From the NCBI RefSeq assembly GCF_023343835.1, contig NC_064438.1, positions 15,667,077 through 15,731,076 on the forward strand: a stretch of 64,000 bases of DNA. Reading direction: 5' to 3'. How positions within the stretch are numbered: the stretch's first letter is position 1; each line of letters opens with the position of its first letter. A program made the translations under genes and the position numbers. Under the pieces are notes generated by a model that had not been told where the DNA came from, searched no databases, and saw only the letters and a list, made by a program, of their open reading frames with translations. Shown piece after piece: positions 32,395 through 41,700 of the stretch. Origin of the DNA: Lagopus muta (taxonomy: Eukaryota > Chordata > Aves > Galliformes > Phasianidae).

Positions 32395-35300
32395 TTAATC
32401 GAATAGGCCAAATCCCATGTCATCATCAGATTCTTCAGATTCTTCCTTCTTCTCTTCTTTCTTCTCCTCAGCTGAAGAAAACAGGCAAGCCAATGGTTAG
32501 TATTTATCTTTTTGCACACAGGTTTTCAAGAAACATATTTTAGTGTTCTCAGCTTCCACATTTTGACCTCCATGGTTGATCTTCAATAGGACCTTTTGTT
32601 CCCTTTCAGTAGTCAAATATAAACACTGATGGGACACGGACACTACTACAGAAGGGACGTCCTTTAAGCAGTGAAACCTGATTTTCAGTTATTAGCCAAA
32701 ACAAACTTCAAAGTGGACAAAAAAGAGCAAACGTTTCTCACTGCCCATAGCGAAAGTAACAGTTCATTTTTCAACCACGTAGTGATCTGTTAAAGCGGGA
32801 AGATGTTGAAACTGGGACATGAGCATTAAGATTGGAACAGAGAAAATGGAACTGCCCTGTAACAACGCCTCTCCAGTCATACTCACCAGCAGCAGGGGCA
32901 GCACCTGCAGCAGGAGCAGCAGAGACCGCTCCAGCAGAGACTGCCACAGCTCCCCCAGCCGGCATGCTGGCAAGCTTTCCATTACCTGAACGGGAGAGAA
33001 AAAAAACCTATTGAACTGCTCGTGGTGAGCACAGTCAAGCAAGAACAGAGATGAAGAAAAACCAGACTCCACGTCACATGAACTGAACTGTCACTCCGTC
33101 ACTATCACTGCAAGGAACAAAAAACTGCACCTGAAAGTATGAAACCTCCAGAAAAACCCACCCAACAGAAAGAACCTTAAACCTCACGTTGAAACCTTAT
33201 CCTGAGAACACTGATGCATACTAATACACTTTCTTCTGCATACAAAACCTCCCTTTTTTTTCAAAAACTATCATAAGAACAGTGGCAAACACATCTAATT
33301 TGACATGTACAGACATGTTATGTTTTCTGAACAAAGCAGAATAGCCCAGAAATAGATAATCTCAAGATACCTCCAAAAAATATGGGTTGCTTTGCTTTTT
33401 TTTTTTTTTAAGGGTAGGAAAGAGTCCAGTTCAGTAATAAAGAAGTTTATTTGGGGCATCTGTTTGTTATATAACATAGGAAAACTGTGAGTGGATGACT
33501 GGGGCTGTGGGGGAGGAAAAGAAAAAAGATATTTATGGCAAAGAGTACAGTATCTTAACCAAATTTTCCAACACCCTATGAAACCTATTGCATCTCCTTG
33601 GAGATTAGCAAACTCATTCCTGATTTATGCTTGTCTTTGGAAAAGTTAGCTCTCTGGCAGCTACCTTTCACATACCAAGGCTCCCTTGGCATCCAGAGGT
33701 CATGTACACTGCATGCTTGCTTATATGCCAGTTTCTGGGAATCTGTTTCCAAATAATTCCTTGTTACTTCAAGCTCTAATGAACCAGCCAAGTAAACAAA
33801 CATGTTCCATATGCATGTCAGTATGTTCTAAGAAACAATTTGTTTTAAGAAAAACTATTACATAAAGAAACAATGTGTTGTAAGCACACACATAATGGCT
33901 CTCTTAGGCCTTCAGACCACACCAAGAGGACACCCAGTTACCACTCAGAACATCAATACCAGGCAGAGTCCTGGCAATATTTAAGCAAACATATTCTTAA
34001 AACTTCCCTTTTGCCTTAGTACTTTCAAAAACAGAAAATAATTATGTCTAGATCTTTGCACTACCTCAACTCTGCGCTGTTTCAGCCCTATGACCCAGTC
34101 AAGTAATGTTATAAGTCCCAGATTCAATACGAGCCAGCAGGTAAGAGCACAAGCTTTCAAACATCCTTCAGCACTTAAGAATTCTGTCCTTGACAGAGTT
34201 ACCAGATGTGGGAAGCCCCAGAAGAGATGTGTGCTGGAGAGGCTTGTATTTATCACTGGGGGTGTAACTGTGCCTTTAAGTGGATTGACACTTAATTACA
34301 CTTAAATATCTTAAATAAGAGGTGTATACAAATGAGTAAACGAAAAAATAAAAGAAAGAACAGTTAATTCTTTTTTCATTCAATATGTCCAGAAAACTAT
34401 GTCATGAGCAAACTACCAGTAAGCTCATACACATTGAAGTCTTCCAGTATAATGTGGTCCACAAGCGAAACCCCACAGGTACTGGCACCAACCTGCTAGG
34501 TATTAGAATGGACCTGCTGAATTTCAAGCATTTCAGCAGAAACATAGCATGAAAGTTCTCCACTGCAAGAGGAAAATGGTGAATAATCAGGAAGTTGGCA
34601 GCAATTCTGCACTCTCAAGTCTAAGTTACCCAAATAGCAGAGGCAATTATCTGTGATACTCAAGACTGTACTTACCCTGAGCAATGACGTCCTCAATGTT
34701 TTTTCCATTCAGCTCACTAATAACCTGTGTAAATGACATTTACAACGTTAATAGCTTCAAAACAACATGAGTATAAGCTACATTTAAACAAGTACTGATT
34801 ACTATGTGCAATGGCTCCATCCTGCTGCTTGCACAGCTCCAGCATTCCTTATTTCTCAGTGGAAGGAACAAGACACTGCAGTAAGAACTGCATCTACATT
34901 TTTTTTCCTCTCTGCAAAAACTTCTTTGTGAAATCTATTACAATAAATTCATAATGAACCCATGAACTTTACCAAAGGCAAGATACACAGATGTCCCTAA
35001 GCCAACTGGGAAACCCCACTAATGGTCTGTTAGTTGCTGTGGGACTGTTTGCATGTGTTGCTCAATATCCACTGGGAGGCTCTGAAGTACTGGGCATCAG
35101 ACCAAACAGGGCCCTGTTCCTAACATTACCAGATGTTACAGCCAAGCTGGTTACACCCCTGCACTGGCACAGAGAGTCCTAACTTCAGGTTTACTACCAT
35201 TGTTATATCAGGGGTGAGGAAAGCAACACACAGAAACAAAAAATGATCTAACATTTTATAAAAACAATAAAGTACCTCACAGATCTTACTGGTGAACTCC

Positions 35301-36604
35301 TGCTAAGAGGGCGAACACTGCAGTCACCAAAGAACTTTTGGTATATTTCCAGCATGCACCTCCTGCTGTGTGCTGTGAAATTACATTCTTGTGTGCCTGC
35401 TAAAACTAGAAGATGCTTTTGGGAGCCCACTACATTTATACTGGCAAAAGATGCAGCCAGTGCAGATAGAAATGAATGAAATGATCTTGAGTAGCACCAA
35501 TTCCAGAGATGCCTTCTCTGATAATGGAGATATTGGAGGATCACAGAAAACAAGTATGAAGGTATTAAAGAAATGTAAACGAGCCAAGGCAGAAGGATCT
35601 TGTGTTTAAACAAGAGCACCATCAGTTCAAGTCAAGATCCCAAACCATATAAGGATGCTCTCAGCTGGGTCCATACATTATTGGATTGGGCTGATGGCAA
35701 AACATTCTACAGCTTTCTCCTCTCCAGAAGCACTCCGCATACGTGTATGGGCAGATGACAAGATTTCCCCTCTCATCCCATGGCCATTTATCCTCCAGCC
35801 CAAAAGAAAGGACAGCTGCCTCACAAGAAACACTCAATTAGGATACTCTCTCTTTAAAAGCCTGTTTCTCAATACAACCATTTCAGCAATTATTTCTAAA
35901 ATTGTCCTACATCCTATTACTGAATACCTTAACTGTCCACACTATAATTTACCTATGTTTCTTCCTGAATCACAGGTGGTACAAACACTTCTTTACAGTA
36001 CACTAAGATAACATAATGCTGAATATCAGATCTTCAGAAATGTTTGTTGCTAACTAAAGCTGACCAAAAGCCAAAGTTAAGCATTCAAGTGCAAACCTCA
36101 CATTACATTTGAACAGAATTCACTTTCTGTAAATATTATCTGTAGCTATCATTCTGTTATATTTCAAATTCTTTGGATTTAAGTCAGAAGGCAGCAACTG
36201 GTAAAGCCAGACTTCTACAAAGATGCCTGTACAAAATAGTTCTGATGGGCTCAGTAGCATTTTGGAAATTGTGTATGGAATTACGTGGTCATGATTACAT
36301 ATATGTATGCAATCATGTATAACACACATGCAAATCATGTAATGTAATGAAATCATGTTATCAGTGAGAAGTAATACCACACCAACAGAAAGGGAAATAA
36401 AGAAACACTGAAGACAAGAGAACAGCTCCAACGTTCAACACCAACAGGGATGTAAGCCCTGGAAGCAGAGTGCAGCACCACCTTGTTGAGGCGTTCATCG
36501 TCCGTCTCAATGCCAACGCTGTCGAGGATCTTTTTCAAGTCCTTTGACGTGGGGGATTCATTGCCACCAAGGACTGCGAGAAGGTATGCTGCAACGTAAC
36601 GCAT
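32395..36604 (-). CDS. RPLP2: 60S acidic ribosomal protein P2, 4 coding exons
   Basis: P2 dimerises with P1 on uL10 to form the lateral stalk of the large ribosomal subunit, which recruits translational GTPases. Coding exons on the minus strand: 36604-36482, 34724-34676, 32985-32887, 32471-32395. They join in frame to 348 nt, giving 115 residues plus TAA, the same length as human P2. The N-terminal dimerisation domain starts MRYVAAYLLAVLGG and continues ILDSVGIETDDERLNK and VISELNGKNIEDVIAQG. An Ala/Gly/Pro-rich hinge follows, then the charged tail ending in the universal SDDDMGFGLFD. The ATG sits one base inside exon 2 (CAG|GATG). The first coding exon uses an unusual donor, AAG|GTGGTG; the others are standard. 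A noncoding exon 1 lies upstream in the CpG island. Confidence 0.98.
32986..34675 (-). other. RPLP2 intron between coding exons 2 and 3
   Basis: The donor is GCTCAGG|GTAAG and the acceptor TTCAG|GTAATGG. It holds inverted-repeat arm B and a T-run near 33397-33410. Mammalian RPLP2 hosts an H/ACA snoRNA (SNORA52) in an intron. I could not identify a convincing H/ACA fold in any RPLP2 intron by eye. Confidence 0.75.
33417..33483 (-). repeat. Inverted repeat arm B (partner 32025-32086)
   Basis: This arm lies in RPLP2 intron 3 and is the reverse complement of 32025-32086, with two substitutions and a 5-base insertion. The arms are about 1.33 kb apart, and RPLP2 exons 4 and 5 sit between them. Confidence 0.95.
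34725..36481 (-). other. RPLP2 intron between coding exons 1 and 2
   Basis: It opens with the nonconsensus donor GTGGTG and ends with ACACAG|GTTATT. I recognised no nested exon or repeat. The AT-rich stretch 36280-36360 has short alternating purine-pyrimidine runs only. Confidence 0.75.
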
Positions 36605-36854
36605 CCTGGAAAACAAAACCAAAATCTTTAACGCCACAGATCTAGCTTGATAACCAGTATCTTCTTTCCCCTTTGCTCTACTCATTAAATAAAACCTGCG
36701 GCGGGAGAGGCCGCATTCCCGCCTCCCGCCATTGCAGGCCCAGCACGGAGGCCACGAACCCCGCCGTGCCCAGCAGGGCTCGCTATCCCGATAGCCCGCA
36801 CTCAGCGCGGCCCGACGTCTCCCGATGGGAAAATCGCTCCGCCTCGGCGCTGTC

Positions 36855-36884
36855 GTCCCGTCCCGTCCCGTCCCGTCCCGTCCC
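36855..36884 (+). repeat. (GTCCC)6 microsatellite
   Basis: Six perfect pentamers lie inside RPLP2 intron 1 and the CpG island. In the RPLP2 transcript they read (GGGAC)n. Confidence 0.95.
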
Positions 36885-37040
36885 TCTCCTCCCAGGCCGG
36901 CGGAGCACATGGCCGCCATTACCCCCCTCCCTGTCCTGAGCGGTCCCACCCAAGCCCCGCTGAGGGCCGCGGGCGGGCGGGGAGCGCTCATTCCCGCGGA
37001 AGGGGCGGCGGTACGGGGCACGGAGCCGCCCCGCGCTCAC

Positions 37041-37117
37041 TTGGCGAGGCGGCGGCGGCGTGAGACAGGCCCGGAACGTGCGGTCGCTGCGGCAGCCCGG
37101 CGGCGAAAAGGAAAGGG
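37041..37117 (-). other. RPLP2: RPLP2 noncoding exon 1 with TOP start
   Basis: On the minus strand a pyrimidine run (CCCTTTCCTTTTCGCC, ending near 37103) matches the 5' terminal oligopyrimidine start site of ribosomal-protein genes. The start should lie between 37105 and 37117. The exon ends GCCAA|GTGAGC, with the last exon base at 37041. The TOP tract implies mTOR/LARP1-dependent translational control. Confidence 0.75.
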
Positions 37118-37639
37118 CGGGGCTTCGGCAACGCCTTCTTCCCGTCACCTCTTAACAACGCGCGCTGCCATTGCACCGGGCCAGGCGAAAGGGCCAACCA
37201 ATGGGGAGCTTCGGGATGCTCGCTACCGCCGCTCTGTACAGCTAAGGGCCACGCATGCGCGATCGGGGTGCCGAGATGGCAGTGGTCGTTTCCCGTTTGT
37301 GTAAATTGTGTAAAAAAAAGTTGCTCCCGAAGGGTTGTATCCTAGAACGCGCTGATTGTCTCCCCGAGCGAGACTTGCTCTGAGGAAACAGCCTCTCCTC
37401 AAGGGCACGGCGGTTTCCCCCCGCTGGTAGAGCACCGCCAGGCTTTGCACCTGGGGAAGCGCCTCGGAGCACCGCTCCGCCAGCAACACGGGGAGCGCAA
37501 CAAACACCGCAGGGTCCGCTGCCCCGGTCCCCGCGGGCCCGGTCCCGCTGCGCAGGGCAGCACACCTCGCTTCCCCGCATCCGCCGCCGCGGCACTTCCC
37601 CCCCCTCGGCCCGCCCCGGGACCGACTTGACAGGAAGCG

Positions 37640-37885
37640 GTGGGGCCGAGCCGCAGCGGCCGGGCGCGGGGACGCAGGGTGTGTGTGCGGGGCCAGGCGG
37701 GCGTGCTCAGCGGGGCGCGGGGCGGTGCGGACGGGAGCGGGGCCTCGGGGGCTGCTCGGAGCTTTCCACAGCTTCACAAAGTGTCTGCCACGTGTGTCTC
37801 GGAGAGTTTCTGCAACTTCCGGGAGCTGCATGCGATGGCTCTTTTTGGGGGTGCTAGCTGCCGTGGCTCATTGCCCTGTTTGCTG
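37640..37885 (+). other. PIDD1: Candidate PIDD1 noncoding exon 1
   Basis: The GC-rich sequence ends at a reasonable donor, TTTGCTG|GTGAGAG (junction 37885/37886). The 5' edge is a guess. An ATG at 37835 opens a frame that stays open to the junction. Spliced to the acceptor at 38693 it would be out of frame with PIDD1 and stop at 38774, just past the PIDD1 start. Confidence 0.4.
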
Positions 37886-38294
37886 GTGAGAGTGGCAGCC
37901 CTATGCAGTAGCCTTGACTTATATATCCTCTCCCCAGCCACGCTACATTTGCTCCACTGCCCTTTGCCTGTTTCCATCTCCGTGTTCCTGCCACTGTTAC
38001 CCGATTTCACAACTGGGTTGGATGAGGGTTGGTGGCAGCATGCTGGCCTGGGAGCGCTGCTGCTCCTGTCTCTGCATTCCCTGCCCCGCTTTCTCTGCTT
38101 GCATAAACCTTCTCACTGAGGCACTTTGTGTTCTGCACAAAGCACAGGCACTTACATTTATACCTTTTAAAGTTCCTATCAATATTTATTATGATGGATA
38201 ATTGGAATAACAGACATTTACTCTGTTCCCTGAATTTGCATTCATTTTGCCTGATTGCCTGATATCAGCTGGGAGAACTTAGATGCTCTCTCTA

Positions 38295-38519
38295 GGAACA
38301 AGAAGCTTCTTTACTATGAGTGGTGAGGTGCTGGAACAGGCTGCCCAGAGAGGCTGTGGATACCCTGTCCCTGGAGGTGTTCAAGGCCAGATTGGATGGG
38401 GCCCTGGGCAGCCTGGTCTAGTATGAAATGGGGAGGTTGGTGCCCCTGCCTGCAGCAGGGGGGTTGGAGATTCGTGATCCTTGAAGTCTCTTCCAATCCT
38501 GGCCATTCTGTGATTCTAC
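38295..38519 (+). mobile_element. CR1 LINE 3' fragment in PIDD1 intron 1
   Basis: It contains the CR1 blocks GGAACAGGCTGCCCAGAGAG, CCCTGGAGGTGTTCAAG and AAGTCTCTTCCAATCCTGGC and ends with the usual CATTCTGTGATTCT terminus. It is 5'-truncated, about 225 bp, same strand as PIDD1. Confidence 0.92.
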
Positions 38520-38749
38520 AGAGCTCTGCATTTCTGTCCCTTCTGCCCACAGAGATTTTTGTCAGTACACCTCCTGCCTTCTTGTTGTGGCTCTTAACAG
38601 TTTCCAGCCACCTCAGGCTGGGGCAGGAGGCCTTCAGCGTGCATATCTGCTCTTTTTCAGAGCCATCCTTTCTCCTCTTCCCCATCCCCACAGCCTGCCA
38701 TTGCCTGCCCACCTGGCAAGTCAGAGCATGTCTGGCCCCCCTGTACAAG

Positions 38750-41700
38750 ATGCAGAAGATGGCAGAGCTGCTGAAGCTCGTGGAAGAGCATGAAGAGGGG
38801 GCTCCGGGGGCTCCTTTGCTCACTGACTCCTGCTTGGCAGACAACCGGCTCACTCTGGATGTTTATCCGGATGGCTGCTGTCGGCTGCTCCAGCTGTTTG
38901 AGAGGCAACTGGCAGAAGTGGTGCAGGTGGAGCTCCTCCGGCTCAGCAGTAACGATCACTTGCTTGATGCTGCGCTGATCATCCTTCCGTATCTGAAGCG
39001 CCTGAAGTCCCTGGTGCTCAAAGGTGAGTTCCTGGACCCATCGCCTAGCTTCATGTTTGTGTTTTTCCATCTTTCCATATCTGCAGAGCAAGCTGCCTTA
39101 GAGCTTTTTTGCTCCAGTGCCCCAAGCCAGGGCATCAGCTCTTAGTCTTGCTCAGAGCTGCACGCAGATTTCAACAAGAATCAGCTTCTAGATACTTATA
39201 TTCTTCCTTTGCCTCTACAGCTGCGTCAGGACCGGTTTTTGGAGCCTGGTTAGGTTGATGCTGCAACACTTTCTTTATCCATCCTCTAGAAGAAGAGCAA
39301 TTTTTGCACAGCTGTGTAAAAAGAGGGAAATCGAAAAATGCTTTTAACTGTTCGGCTCCTTTTTCATTTTTGTTAGTATAATGAGCTGCCCTTGCTGGGG
39401 TTTGTTCTGAATCAGCCCTAACATAATCCTTGCATTGTGTCAGTGAGCATAGGTTTAGCACACACCAGAGGAGGCTGTTCAATATTTTATAAAAGGATGC
39501 CTCAGAGTGTGTGTCATTTGACATTCTGTAATGACACATGTCTGAATTATAACATTTCTTGATTGCCTTATCTCTTAATTGTAGGAGGGTCTCAATATGA
39601 ACAACATAATTTTAGTATTAGATTGAGTCATTTGATCTTTGGGAGGTGAAATTTTAAAATCATGAGAGAGAAAAGAATTCAGGGTTCCAGCTGAAAGCTC
39701 TCACAACTGAGCTTCATTTCTACACCTACCACAGATTGCTTATAAAATCTCATACAGATCATTTCATCTGTCTTTTCTCCTGCAGTAAGGTGAGGTTAAT
39801 GGCAATGCCTTTTATAATACTTATTTTGTACACATACTCTAAACATCCTGAAGTGCAATAAAATAGTTGGACTGGGTTTTGTTAGGTCCCTCATACAATG
39901 TTTCTCTTAGATTATTTACATTCTTTGCCATTATGTAGCATAACAAAATTACCCACCCCTATATGCCATCACAAGTAAAGCAGTGGAGGGAAAATAACGA
40001 AGAGCTGGAAGCTTGCTTTTGTGTACTTGACTTCTTTTTCCAAGGTGCAACCGCCTGGAGTGTCCAAACCGGGGCAGGACCTGTGCCCTTCTCTCTTTGT
40101 GCTTTCATCTGGCCTACACAATACTGAATGAGTTGTTGTGTGTTTTTTTTTTGTTTTGGTTTGGTTTTTTTGCCACATTTTCACTGCTTTTCTCATCTGT
40201 CTTATAAGGGCAGGTCTTGTTCTTTGGGGCTGTTCATTCCCCAGCAATGTGGGCAGAGTCTGGAAGGTGTGTGAGGAAGGTCTCGTTCATAAAGTGTTGT
40301 TTGTTGCCCACTGGTGTTGGCACCAGGGTTAGAACGTTCAGGAGGCTTGCAAGAGTGTGTGCCACTACACTGAGTGATGGTATGTGTATGGAGTGGCCTG
40401 GGTCTTTCTGAACTTTGCCCCACATGTGTTAAGCAGGGTTCTATGGGTTCTTTGTAACATCTGTTGGTCTCCCAGCAGATCTTCACAGATCAGGAAATGG
40501 AGGCAAGGTGCAGAAAACCTACAAAACTTTGTAATTAGTGCTGTACATTGTGATCAGAAACTCACCATCGTCTGAGTCTCCATGTTATAGCTTCAGAAAG
40601 GAGTGTTACATGAGGCTGATGAGGTATCCTTGTACTATATTGACTTCTCCCCCCACTCCCCTTTGCACCTAGGTGGCCATGTCAGAGATGAATTTGGTTC
40701 ATGTCAGCACGGCTCCCTGACAAGCTTGCCACCAGGTATTGGGACCCTGAGATGTCTCACTCACTTGGATCTCAGCTTCAATAGTCTCTCTACCTTGCCC
40801 AGCTGCATCCTTTACCTCACCAGCCTCCGCATGCTCTTGGTGAGCCACAACAACTTGGTGGCTCTTCCTGAGAACTTCGGCTCACTGAGCAAGCTGACTT
40901 TCTTCTCTGCTATGAAAAATCAGCTGAAGCACTTACCTCAGAGCATTGGGGAGCTGGCAGCACTGGAGGAACTGGATCTCTCAGAAAATGTGTTGGAACA
41001 TCTCCCTGAAGAGGTTGGAAATCTGCACAGCTGCACAGAACTGGATCTCTCTGGGAATCGGCTGTCAAGCATCCCAGATTGTTTAGGTACCTGTTTTCTT
41101 AGGTGATAAGAAAGAGAGTCTGCTGAGTTTTTGATACAGGGTAGGATCCCTGAGCCCTTTGCCTCTGTTCCCAGAATTGCTAGGACAAAGTGTCTGCTAC
41201 ACTAGAGCCAAAATGGGAGGGATATCCAGAAAAACATGCTTGGTTAAGTCAGTCCCTGTGGGCATTAACAGGGCATCTATGGTCCATGCTTTCTGTTTCT
41301 GTGAATCAGAAAGGTTCCTAGGATTTTCATGCAACCTAAAGTAGTTGAGTCTTGCCTGACTGTTTTTTGGGAGCATCCAGCACTGGAAACAGAAGAGCTG
41401 GGGCTTAAGAGGAAGCAAAACAGCTTGAAATCAGGCTCTGTGTTATGGAGCAATCCACTGAGCCAGGCTCTGATTTCCAGTGCCCAGCTTTCCCTAGCTT
41501 TACTGGCTCTCGACTCCTCTCTTTTTGCTCAGGAGGTGCCACTGATGCTGTAAAGCACAGAACAGAGGTGGCTGCATTGCCTCTCTGCTAGTTCAGCAGC
41601 CTCGTTTGTTTTGGGAACTAAAGAAACATAGAGCTATTGTGCCTTTCCCTTATTGCATGTGTGTGAGAGGAATGGATATCCAGTGCCGAAAGGCAGGAGT

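Larger units (their letters stand above)
36700..37900. promoter_or_regulatory. Shared CpG-island promoter of RPLP2 (minus) and PIDD1 (plus)
   Basis: A CpG-dense stretch spans the head-to-head gene starts. Visible elements are a CCAAT box (37198-37202, about 85-95 bases upstream of the RPLP2 TOP start), an NRF1-like core (GCATGCGC near 37253-37260) and GC boxes near 37117. Human RPLP2 and PIDD1 are also divergent neighbours. The PIDD1 start site is not precisely determined. Confidence 0.75.

Noticed and set aside
32472-36481. H/ACA snoRNA (SNORA52-like) expected in an RPLP2 intron
   Set aside because: A hairpin with TGGCAT/ATGCCA ends exists in intron 3 (near 33670-33735), but I could not place convincing H and ACA boxes. 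A covariance-model search (Infernal with the SNORA52 model) would decide.
36353-37021. 222-codon minus-strand open frame over the RPLP2 start
   Set aside because: It is an intron read-through that fuses CpG-island sequence to the first RPLP2 coding exon and its intron. The true start is the ATG at 36604.
37418-37490. tRNA-Ala-like block (TGGTAGAGC, then CCAGG-CTTTGCA-CCTGG) in the PIDD1/RPLP2 island
   Set aside because: The anticodon-like stem-loop is perfect, but the D stem does not pair and there is no T arm or B box (GTTCGA). Most likely chance in GC-rich DNA.
37223-37831. 202-codon minus-strand frame in the CpG island
   Set aside because: Arg/Pro/Ala-rich translation typical of CpG islands. 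It has no conserved motif and lies between two divergent promoters.
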